Below, piece after piece: positions 28,712 to 35,792 of a stretch of DNA of 64,000 bases (the first letter of the stretch is position 1; each line of letters begins with the position of its first letter). The stretch comes from UBA7359 sp038142205 (GTDB lineage Bacteria; Pseudomonadota; Gammaproteobacteria; Eutrophobiales; Eutrophobiaceae). The DNA lies in NCBI GenBank assembly GCA_038142205.1, contig JAYQJO010000001.1:1364001-1428000 (forward strand). The letters run 5' to 3'. The position numbers and the translations under genes are program-made. The notes beneath the pieces were generated by a model, which was not told the origin of the DNA, did no database searches, and worked only from the letters and a program-made list of their open reading frames with translations.

Positions 28712-29158
28712 TTAGATTCGGGAGAGTATCTGCCTGCCTTTTTCAGACTTTGACTCAATTTCCACTTCTCTACCCGAGTCGGCATGGCTCAACAATAAGA
28801 TAATATCGGCTTCTGGCAGAACGCCCTGTCCCTGTTCTGGCCATTCATACAGGCATATTGACTCTCCATCACAATAATCCCGTATACCCATGGCCTCGAG
28901 CTCTTCCGGGTCATTTATCCTATATAAATCAAAGTGATAAATATTTCTTCCATTAATAGAATAAGGTTCTATAAGCGTATATGTCGGGCTTTTTACATTC
29001 CCAGAATGACCCAACGCATTAAGAAAACCACGAACAAATGTCGTTTTGCCCGCTCCCAAATCACCTTTTAAAAAGATGGTCTCGCCGCCTTCTATAGCAG
29101 CAGCTATTTTTGCACCGAAATTAACTGTTTCGGATTCATTTTTTAAAGGAAATAACAT
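28712..29158 (-). CDS. tsaE: tRNA threonylcarbamoyladenosine ATPase TsaE
   Basis: 148 residues. Walker A LKGDLGAGKTTFVRGFLNALG, then VKSPTYTLIEPY, FDLYRI and the ICLYEWPEQG motif. TsaE works with TsaB and TsaD to make t6A37 on tRNAs reading ANN codons. Follows nnr by 5 bp, the common yjeF-yjeE pairing. Confidence 0.96.
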   Translation of the reverse strand: MLFPLKNESETVNFGAKIAAAIEGGETIFLKGDLGAGKTTFVRGFLNALGHSGNVKSPTYTLIEPYSINGRNIYHFDLYRINDPEELEAMGIRDYCDGESICLYEWPEQGQGVLPEADIILLLSHADSGREVEIESKSEKGRQILSRI

Positions 29159-29163
29159 TTGAA

Positions 29164-30684
29164 TTAATTAACGATATTTCTCAAATGCGGCATTAAATCC
29201 ATGGCCATTAAGCCTCTTTCGCCGGCTTTGGCAGCCAAATCGCCCGCTTTTGCATGAATACAGACACCTAATTTTGTTGCGCAATTAACATTAATACCCT
29301 GTGCGATTAAACCTGCGATTACACCGGATAACACATCTCCCATACCACCGGAAGACATCCCAGTGTTTCCTTTATCACATATAAATAAATTACCTTCGTT
29401 ATCAGCAATCAAACTGCCACAACCTTTTAAGACAACTGGTCCAGGAAATTTTTCGTGTAATGAATTTATTGCCTGGAATCTATCTGCTTGTATCGTTTTT
29501 GAATCAGTATTTAATAAACGCGCGGCTTCACCCGGGTGAGGCGTTATAACCCAGTTTGGCAAAACCTGATCCTGATCTGAAAATTGATTTGATAATTCAA
29601 TTGATAATAAATTTAATGCATCCGCATCAATCACCAAGGGTAAATCGGATTCTAATACACGTGCTAATAATGATTTTGCCCATTCCGACTGACCTAAACC
29701 AGGGCCAATTACAATGACTGTCGCCTTCTGAATTAGGGGAAGTAATTCCTCTACTGTCTCAACAGCTTGCGACATAATCTCCGGCCTGACTGCACTGAGT
29801 AAACCGGCATGTGACTTTCGTGTTGCAATACTCACCAGTCCCGCACCTACACGTGCTGCCGATTCGGCTGCCATTCTTACTGCACCGAGATAACCTTCAT
29901 CACCACCAACAACAAGTACATGTCCAAACTGTCCTTTATGTGCATTTTTTTGTCGCGGCTTAAGAACTGACTTTAAATCGTCCAGTTCCAGTCTTTGAAT
30001 AGTTTTATCAGCCATATTCAGTTTTGTATAGACCTCTTCCGGCACATCCAGATCATTGAATTTAATTTCACCTGAGCATTGAAAGCCATAATTCGTAAAC
30101 ATACCTTTCTTTAAGCCTATGAATGTCGAAGTAAGCTGCGCATGAATCGCAATATTCATGATATTGCCATTATCTGCATTCAGCCCAGAAGGAATATCAA
30201 TCGCCATAACAGACACTGACAATGAATTTATTAAATCAATAACATTATAAAACTCACCTTCTACATCACGATCCAGTCCAGTACCAAAAAGCGCATCAAC
30301 AATAACATCTGAATTGGATATGTCCTGACCAACATATTTTATAGATTCAATACCGCTTGCCTGCAAGTATTTATAAGCGGTCGCAGCATCACCTTTTAAA
30401 GTTGAAGGTTCGGAAAGATGAAAAACGCTCACTTTTTTGCCGTCCTCTTTTGCCATGCCGGCAAGCACATAACCATCACCCGCATTATTACCACCACCAC
30501 AAATAATAGTAATTGATTGCGCTTCAGGCCATTTTTCTTTTAATTTTTGATAGCTGAATAATGCTGCGCGATGCATCAACGTATAACCAAGAATATCGAA
30601 ACCTTCTATAGCAATACGATCAAGCTCTCTAACCTGCTCGGCTGAGTAAAGATTAACCGGCAAGCGTAAATATTTATTTGGCAT
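29164..30684 (-). CDS. nnr: Bifunctional NAD(P)HX epimerase / ADP-dependent dehydratase
   Basis: Repairs hydrated NAD(P)H. 506 residues. YjeF_N epimerase domain (about 10-215) with CGGGNNAGDGYVLA and DALFGTGLDRDVEGEF. YjeF_C ribokinase-like dehydratase domain (about 235-500) with KGQFGHVLVVGGDEGYLGAVRMAAESAARVGAG, VIGPGLGQ, DADALN and the GNTGMSSGGMGDVLSGV anion hole. Sits between orn and tsaE. Confidence 0.96.
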   Translation of the reverse strand: MPNKYLRLPVNLYSAEQVRELDRIAIEGFDILGYTLMHRAALFSYQKLKEKWPEAQSITIICGGGNNAGDGYVLAGMAKEDGKKVSVFHLSEPSTLKGDAATAYKYLQASGIESIKYVGQDISNSDVIVDALFGTGLDRDVEGEFYNVIDLINSLSVSVMAIDIPSGLNADNGNIMNIAIHAQLTSTFIGLKKGMFTNYGFQCSGEIKFNDLDVPEEVYTKLNMADKTIQRLELDDLKSVLKPRQKNAHKGQFGHVLVVGGDEGYLGAVRMAAESAARVGAGLVSIATRKSHAGLLSAVRPEIMSQAVETVEELLPLIQKATVIVIGPGLGQSEWAKSLLARVLESDLPLVIDADALNLLSIELSNQFSDQDQVLPNWVITPHPGEAARLLNTDSKTIQADRFQAINSLHEKFPGPVVLKGCGSLIADNEGNLFICDKGNTGMSSGGMGDVLSGVIAGLIAQGINVNCATKLGVCIHAKAGDLAAKAGERGLMAMDLMPHLRNIVN

Positions 30685-30685
30685 A

Positions 30686-31228
30686 TTAAATATTGAAGAC
30701 GTGTTCGCGGTAATACTTTAATTCTGAGATAGAGTCCCGAATGTCATCCATCGCTAAATGGCTGCCCTGCTTATTAAAACCTTCCTTCTCAGGCGCCCAT
30801 CGTTTCATCAGCTCTTTAATCGTACTGACATCGAGGTTTCGGTATAGAAAATATTCTTCTAAATCCGGCATTAGACGGTGCATAAAACGTCGATCCTGAC
30901 ATATACTATTACCGCACATTGGCGATTTTCCTTTTGCAACGAACTTCTTAAGGAATTCCAGTGTCATATTTTCAGCTTCAGCTACGTTATATGGACTTTT
31001 CTTTATTCTGTCGACCAAACCGGATTGATTATGCTGTTTTGTATTCCACTCATCCATTTGATCTAGGATTTGATCAGGCTGATGAATCGCGACAACTGGG
31101 CCTTCAGCAAGGATATTGAGTTGCGCATCAGTAACAATCGTAGCGATTTCGATAATATAATCGGTATTGGTATCAAGGCCGGTCATTTCGAGATCGACCC
31201 ATATAAGATTGTTTTCTGATTGAGACAT
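30686..31228 (-). CDS. orn: Oligoribonuclease
   Basis: DEDDh 3'-5' exonuclease that finishes RNA decay by cutting 2-5 nt oligomers. 180 residues, full length. Exo I WVDLEMTGLD (residues 10-19), Exo II region MCGNSICQDRRFM, Exo III with HLAMDDIRDSI. One base separates it from nnr. Divergent from the M48 protease gene across about 120 bp. Confidence 0.97.
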   Translation of the reverse strand: MSQSENNLIWVDLEMTGLDTNTDYIIEIATIVTDAQLNILAEGPVVAIHQPDQILDQMDEWNTKQHNQSGLVDRIKKSPYNVAEAENMTLEFLKKFVAKGKSPMCGNSICQDRRFMHRLMPDLEEYFLYRNLDVSTIKELMKRWAPEKEGFNKQGSHLAMDDIRDSISELKYYREHVFNI

Positions 31229-31351
31229 ATTACATCCAGTACTTTTATTTTATTGAAAAATTTATTTTAACCACTATTTAGATTATATGAACATAATTAA
31301 CGACTTATTTTCAATTATCTTGAATATTGAGTGCTAAGGAGCAAAAACCGC

Positions 31352-32599
31352 GTGAATCTTTTTACGACATTATTTCTATGTAGCTTAGGTGCCAGCATTG
31401 TTGTGCAATGGATACTTGTACAACGACATATAAAACATATACAGGCAAACCGTCAAACAGTGCCTGATGAGTTTAGTGACAAAATTCCTCTGGAAGCACA
31501 CCAAAAAGCGGCGGATTACACGCGCGCTAAAGTAAAAACCGGGATGACGGAATTAATCATCGGTTCTATCTTTTTATTAATCTGGACATTAGCGGGCGGG
31601 CTGCAATTACTCGATGATTTTTTACGCTCATTTGAATTACCCGAATTAGCCACAGGCACATTATTTATACTTGCTGCCTTTGGCATCATGTCGATACTGG
31701 ATTTGCCCATGTCACTTTATCGGACGTTTAAATTAGAACAATCTTTTGGCTTCAATAAAATGACGCTAAACGTTTTTTTCATGGATACGATAAAAAGCAC
31801 AATCCTCGGTTTATTAATCGGCACGCCCCTCTTGTTACTTATTCTCTGGTTTATGGGTAATGCCGGACAATACTGGTGGTTGTATGCCTGGATATCTGTC
31901 ATCAGCTTTGTTTTATTTTTTACCTGGGCATACCCGGCATTCATTGCGCCGATGTTTAATAAATTTACGCCTTTGGATAACGAAGAGTTAAAAATAAAAA
32001 TAGAAAACTTGTTAACTAAAAATGGATTTAAAAGCCAGGGCGTCTATGTAATGGATGGTTCTTTACGTTCAACACATGGTAATGCTTACTTTGCCGGCTT
32101 TGGTAGTAATAAACGAATTGTCTTTTTTGATACATTAATTGACACCCTGAATCATGATGAAATCGAAGCCGTATTAGCCCATGAGCTAGGCCATTTTAAA
32201 TGTAATCATGTTAAAAAATTAACCGTACTCCAGGCATTTCTTTACTTTGTTGCATTTGCCGTTCTTGGTTGGTTATCAAATGAGTTATGGTTTTTTAATG
32301 GCTTAGGCGTTGAACAACAATCGAACTATATGGCTTTAACATTGTTTATTCTCGTTGCCTCAACATTTACCTTTTTTCTAACCCCTTTGATAAAAATGTT
32401 GACTCGAAAATATGAATTTGAAGCAGATGACTTTGCTGTCGCTCAAGCAGACTCAAAAGATCTTATTCAAGCACTCGTGACTTTGTATAAAGAGAATGCA
32501 AATACACTTACACCTGATCCACTGTACTCAGCATTTCATGATTCACATCCACCCGCACCCATTCGAATCGCACATTTAAAAAGCGCACAAGCTGTATAA
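31352..32599 (+). CDS. M48 family metalloprotease, Ste24/CAAX prenyl protease 1 type
   Basis: Integral membrane zinc protease of about 415 residues with an N-terminal helix and several membrane segments (about 50-200 and 285-345). The zinc site is H-E-L-G-H in VLAHELGHFKCNHVKK (near 275), and the third ligand is in YEFEADDFA (near 350). The ORF could begin at the GTG at 31331. That codon lies upstream of the AAGGAG site (31336-31341), so the GTG at 31352, 10 bp after it, is chosen. The bacterial role is probably membrane-protein quality control. Start of a short plus-strand pair. Confidence 0.9.
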   Translation: MNLFTTLFLCSLGASIVVQWILVQRHIKHIQANRQTVPDEFSDKIPLEAHQKAADYTRAKVKTGMTELIIGSIFLLIWTLAGGLQLLDDFLRSFELPELATGTLFILAAFGIMSILDLPMSLYRTFKLEQSFGFNKMTLNVFFMDTIKSTILGLLIGTPLLLLILWFMGNAGQYWWLYAWISVISFVLFFTWAYPAFIAPMFNKFTPLDNEELKIKIENLLTKNGFKSQGVYVMDGSLRSTHGNAYFAGFGSNKRIVFFDTLIDTLNHDEIEAVLAHELGHFKCNHVKKLTVLQAFLYFVAFAVLGWLSNELWFFNGLGVEQQSNYMALTLFILVASTFTFFLTPLIKMLTRKYEFEADDFAVAQADSKDLIQALVTLYKENANTLTPDPLYSAFHDSHPPAPIRIAHLKSAQAV

Positions 32600-32604
32600 G
32601 ACTT

Positions 32605-32892
32605 ATGAAAAAAACTGACTTAATAAATTTGATTATATTGCTTTCGCTTTCTTTCTCGGCACAAGCTATTGATATCGAAAACGGTAAAGTATTACATGAT
32701 GAAGGCTGTTTACGTTGTCACAATGAAACAAAATACACACGTGAAAACAGGCTTATAAACAGCTTTGATGAATTACATAAGCGTATTAGAAATTGTGAGC
32801 TAATGACTGATATGACGTGGTTTGATGAAGAGATTGATGATGTTGCAGCCTACTTAAATGAAGCTTTTTATCATTTTGATATGGAAAAGTAG
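32605..32892 (+). CDS. Small c-type cytochrome, single heme
   Basis: 95 residues. A signal peptide (about 1-21, ending SAQA) leads to a mature protein of about 74 residues. One heme-binding C-L-R-C-H lies near residue 35-39, and a methionine in ELMTDMTWFDEEIDDVAAYLNEAFY could be the distal ligand. The C-terminal helix is typical of class I cytochromes. It starts 5 bp after the protease gene and is probably co-transcribed with it. Redox partner unknown. Its stop codon is at the edge of the direct repeat at 32889. Confidence 0.85.
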   Translation: MKKTDLINLIILLSLSFSAQAIDIENGKVLHDEGCLRCHNETKYTRENRLINSFDELHKRIRNCELMTDMTWFDEEIDDVAAYLNEAFYHFDMEK

Positions 32893-32981
32893 CGCTATTT
32901 ATTAATTTAACTATTTTTCGTCAGGAATTTATCTAACTCATTTGCAAAAGCCTGTCTGTCACTTTTATTTAACGCAGCTGG
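32889..32981. repeat. Left 93-bp direct repeat (copy of the DUF188 gene 3' end)
   Basis: Aligned base for base without gaps with 34368-34460: 90 of 93 positions agree by my reading. The right copy is the native 3' end of the DUF188 gene (from 34386) plus the adjoining intergenic bases. The left copy is only a gene fragment. The pair brackets a 1.39-kb segment. Confidence 0.9.
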
Positions 32982-33004
32982 CGTGATGTGGCGCTAAATT
33001 TCGT

Positions 33005-33913
33005 TTAAACCGGTTTCGGTTTGCCGAGCTCGGACAGGCCGACACCACCGAGCACCAGTAACAGGGCCATTGCGTGGTAACCGTGAAATTGCTCACCCAG
33101 GATCATCACGGCGAGGAACGACGCGAATACCGGAACCAGATTGATAAACACACCGGCCCGTCCTGGCCCAATCAGGCCTACTCCCTTGATAAAAAATACC
33201 TGTGCCAGGAATGAAGGAAACAATGTCACCAGGATAGCAACGATCCAGCCCCGTGCTGTTGGCATACTGAACCCCTGGATGCCGATTTCAATCGCCAACA
33301 ATGGCAACGAAGCGATCCAGGCCACCAGTGCCATTACCGCGAAAACACTGATAGCGCTGACCTGTGGGCGTTTGCTGAGACCAATCGAATAGGCCGCGTA
33401 GCTGAAACAGGCGATCAACATGAGCAGGTTGCCGCGATTCAGGTCTAGCTGGGCGATGGCCATCCAGTTTCCCGCAGTGGCAATGGTGATCACGCCGACG
33501 ATGGTCAAAACCGCCCCGATAGCCTGGATCAGGCGAATTCGGTAGCCGAGAAACAACAGGCTGCCCAGTAGTACAAAAATCGGTATCGAACCCTGCAAAA
33601 TGCCGATGTTGATTGCCGTCGTCGAGTGGGCGGCCAGGTAGAATAGTGCATTGAACAACGTGAAACCGCAGCTACCCATCAAGGCAAGATAGACCAAGCG
33701 CTGGCGTAAAATCTGCCAGTCAGCTGCGATCTGGTGACGGTAAAAGGTCAATAACAAGATGACCACGCCGAACCAGCGCAGCATAGTCAATTGCATCGGC
33801 GAAACTGCATCGACAGCCAATCTGCCGAATATCGTGTTCATGCCCCAGCAGGCAGTGGTTACGACAAGGAAAAAATAAGCCTGCAGGCTGGTGGAGTGTT
33901 CGGCATCCCGCAT
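33005..33913 (-). CDS. EamA/DMT-superfamily transporter
   Basis: About 302 residues with ten predicted membrane helices arranged as two EamA repeats (about 12-145 and 160-297). The first begins AYFFLVVTTACWGMNTIFGRLAVDAVSPMQLTMLRW, and the second includes LMLIACFSYAAYSIGLSKRP. The loop with GVFINLVPVFASFLAVMILGEQF is the conserved end of the family. Substrate unknown; relatives export amino acids or metabolites. A GTG at 33919 could also serve as start. Codon use is GC-richer than any neighbour, consistent with transfer. Confidence 0.9.
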   Translation of the reverse strand: MRDAEHSTSLQAYFFLVVTTACWGMNTIFGRLAVDAVSPMQLTMLRWFGVVILLLTFYRHQIAADWQILRQRLVYLALMGSCGFTLFNALFYLAAHSTTAINIGILQGSIPIFVLLGSLLFLGYRIRLIQAIGAVLTIVGVITIATAGNWMAIAQLDLNRGNLLMLIACFSYAAYSIGLSKRPQVSAISVFAVMALVAWIASLPLLAIEIGIQGFSMPTARGWIVAILVTLFPSFLAQVFFIKGVGLIGPGRAGVFINLVPVFASFLAVMILGEQFHGYHAMALLLVLGGVGLSELGKPKPV

Positions 33914-33949
33914 CAGCACGCGCCCTGAATTACCTGGTCAACAGCGATT

Positions 33950-34190
33950 AAAGATAAATCGATATCGACCAAGGCTGTTACGAACCCTCTTTTTTTAATT
34001 GCGCTAAAACTACTGGGGACAGGTATCGTGTTTAGTGCTTTAAGGTGTAAAAGAATCCCCTCACGCGCATTATCCAGTATCTCTGATTCCTTATCTGCGG
34101 CTGAGAAAAACCCGGAAGATCAGGAACGATTATCCCGAATGCCGTCTTGTCATCACCTTTTTCTACCAAAATGGGATATTCTATTTTCAT
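33950..34190 (-). pseudogene. hicB antitoxin remnant
   Basis: From the ATG at 34190 the minus strand reads MKIEYPILVEKGDDKTAFGI and then IVPDLPG, the HicB partial RNase-H fold. After DLPG the frame shifts by one base, and the other frame continues FSAADKESEILDNAREGILLHLKAL and later ALVDIDLS near 33952-33976, which are the next parts of HicB. So the antitoxin gene has a frameshift, and its DNA-binding end has been replaced by the sequence leading into the transporter gene. Confidence 0.75.
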
Positions 34191-34191
34191 T

Positions 34192-34367
34192 TCATTCCTC
34201 CAGATGCGCCTGCTTACGAATCGCTTTAACAAGACCTGTCCCCAGATCTTTTTCGGATGGGGAACCGTAACACATGACTGCAAGCAAGATGTTTGAACTG
34301 ATGACGCAAACCTTTTACCCGGCTTTCCTCCCATCCCGCAGCCTTAAGCGCTTTAATCAGATTTTTA
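34192..34367 (-). pseudogene. hicA toxin remnant
   Basis: Immediately upstream of the hicB remnant. Fragments of the HicA mRNA-interferase fold appear in successive frames: LIKALKAAGWEESRVKG, then HQF, then VTVPHPKK, and finally DLGTGLVKAIRKQAHLEE with a stop at 34192. At least two frameshifts separate them, and the start codon is lost at the repeat boundary. The catalytic histidine region is disrupted, so no active toxin is expected. Confidence 0.75.
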
Positions 34368-34460
34368 GTAGTGCTATTTGTTAATTTAAATATTTTTCGT
34401 CAGGAATTTATCTAACTCATTTGCAAAAGCCTGTCTGTCACTTTTATTTAACGCAGCTGG
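34368..34460. repeat. Right 93-bp direct repeat (native 3' end of the DUF188 gene)
   Basis: Partner of 32889-32981, with three mismatches. It includes the last 75 bp of the DUF188 coding region, which remains intact on this side, and it abuts the 5' remnant of hicA. Confidence 0.9.
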
Positions 34461-34832
34461 ACCACCTGTCTGTATTCCACTTGAACGTAAGGTATCCATA
34501 AAATCACGCATTGTTAAACGTTGTTTAATATTATCCGTTGTATACATCTGTCCACGTGGGTTTAATGCATGCCCGCCTTTTTCAATCACTTCTGCTGCTA
34601 ATGGAATATCAGCCGTTATAACCAGATCACTTACCTCACATCTTTTTACAATTTCATTATCGGCAACATCAAAGCCTGGTGCGACACGAAGAAAATGAAT
34701 ATACGGTGAATTAGGAACAGCAATGGTTTGGTTTGCAATCAGTGTTACTTCTACTTGTGTACGTTTTGCTGCTTTAAAAAGAATTTCTTTAATAACAACA
34801 GGGCATGCATCGGCATCAACCCAAATGTTCAT
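34386..34832 (-). CDS. DUF188 (YaiI/YqxD) family protein
   Basis: 148 residues. PIN-like fold with the family start MNIWVDADACPVVIKEILFKAA, the central VADNEIVKRCEVSDLVITADIPLA and GGHALNPRGQMYT. Acidic residues at Asp6/Asp8 and in the TADIPLA region could bind metal, suggesting a nuclease, but no activity is established for the family. One base downstream of recR. Its 3' end was copied in the neighbouring insertion. Confidence 0.92.
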   Translation of the reverse strand: MNIWVDADACPVVIKEILFKAAKRTQVEVTLIANQTIAVPNSPYIHFLRVAPGFDVADNEIVKRCEVSDLVITADIPLAAEVIEKGGHALNPRGQMYTTDNIKQRLTMRDFMDTLRSSGIQTGGPAALNKSDRQAFANELDKFLTKNI

Positions 34833-35426
34833 TTAAATCTCTTTCCTGCCATCTAGAGCGTGTGCAATGGTCATACTGTTAACATACTCCAGCTCCCCGC
34901 CCATTGGTATGCCATGCGCTATACGTGAAACCTGCTTATCTCTGGCTTTAACCATTTCACTAATATAGTGTGCTGTTGCCTCCCCTTCGACAGTTGTGCT
35001 GGTGGCGAGTATGACTTCTTTTACTTCTTCAGCTTCGATCAATTTTTCTAAATCATATAGCCCTATATCATCCGGCCCGATACCATCAAGAGGAGAAAGA
35101 TGGCCAAGCAATACAAAATAACGTCCGCGATAATTCGTTTCTTCTATAGAGTCAACATCAGAAGGGTTTTCGACAACACAAATAATACTGTCATCACGAC
35201 GTGTATTTTCACAAAGGTGACAAAGTTTATTTTCCGTATAGGTTCGACAACGTTTGCAATGGCCAATTCGTTCCATTGCTTCCGCCATAATTCCGGAAAG
35301 GTGTTTTGCACCATCGCGGTTACGTTGTAAAAGTTGATGCGCGATGCGCTGCGCAGATTTTCGACCTATGCCCGGCATGACGCGCAAGGCTTCAACTAAT
35401 TTTTCTAATAACGTTTGTTCAACCAT
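34833..35426 (-). CDS. recR: Recombination protein RecR
   Basis: 197 residues. Helix-hairpin-helix near 10-30 (ALRVMPGIGRKSAQRIAHQLL), zinc finger C-K-R-C...C-H-L-C at about 57-72, a Toprim domain (about 80-170) with ICVVENPSDVDSIEE and VILATSTTVEGEATA, and the C-terminal ARGIPMGGELEY-type motif (here AHGIPMGGELEY). Works with RecF and RecO to load RecA on gaps. Standard dnaX-ybaB-recR operon. Confidence 0.97.
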   Translation of the reverse strand: MVEQTLLEKLVEALRVMPGIGRKSAQRIAHQLLQRNRDGAKHLSGIMAEAMERIGHCKRCRTYTENKLCHLCENTRRDDSIICVVENPSDVDSIEETNYRGRYFVLLGHLSPLDGIGPDDIGLYDLEKLIEAEEVKEVILATSTTVEGEATAHYISEMVKARDKQVSRIAHGIPMGGELEYVNSMTIAHALDGRKEI

Positions 35427-35451
35427 GTTTTAAATAAACTTTAAAGTTTAT

Positions 35452-35775
35452 TTAGAAGAGCGCCTTCAATCCTGGTGGAATCGGCATGCCAGCGGTAACA
35501 CTAGACATTTTTTCCTGAGATATTTTTTCAATCCTACGGTTTGCATCATTCACTGCTGCTGCAATTAAATCTTCCAACATTTCTTTATCATCTTTCATTA
35601 ATTCAGGATCAATCTCAACACGCTTAACATCATGCTTACCATTAATAGTAACTTTAACTAAGCCCGCACCTGATTCACCTATAGCTTCAGCTTCAGCAAT
35701 TTCTTTCTGCACTTTTTCCATATTGGCCTGCATTTGCTGAGCCTGTTTCATCATATTACCCATACCACCTTTCAT
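35452..35775 (-). CDS. ybaB: Nucleoid-associated protein YbaB/EbfC
   Basis: 107 residues. Opens MKGGMGNMMKQAQQMQANMEKVQKEIAEAEAIGESGAGLVKVTINGKHDVKRVEIDP, the YbaB signature. It forms a tweezer-like dimer that binds DNA. Situated between dnaX (17 bp upstream) and recR, its usual place. Confidence 0.96.
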   Translation of the reverse strand: MKGGMGNMMKQAQQMQANMEKVQKEIAEAEAIGESGAGLVKVTINGKHDVKRVEIDPELMKDDKEMLEDLIAAAVNDANRRIEKISQEKMSSVTAGMPIPPGLKALF

Positions 35776-35792
35776 TACTATTACCTCGTTGT

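Larger units (their letters stand above)
32982..34367. mobile_element. Inserted segment (DMT transporter gene plus decayed hicAB) bounded by 93-bp direct repeats
   Basis: The segment interrupts what would otherwise be a convergent cytochrome/DUF188 junction. It is visibly richer in G and C than its surroundings, especially in the transporter gene, and carries two unrelated cargo items, one of them ruined. No integrase, transposase or terminal inverted repeat was found. The direct repeats show that integration or duplication occurred; the mechanism is not visible. Confidence 0.75.

Noticed and set aside
34028..34334. Plus-strand 80-residue and minus-strand 100-residue frames
   Set aside because: Out-of-phase readings of the decayed hicAB. 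The minus frame mixes pieces of both genes and is not a real protein.
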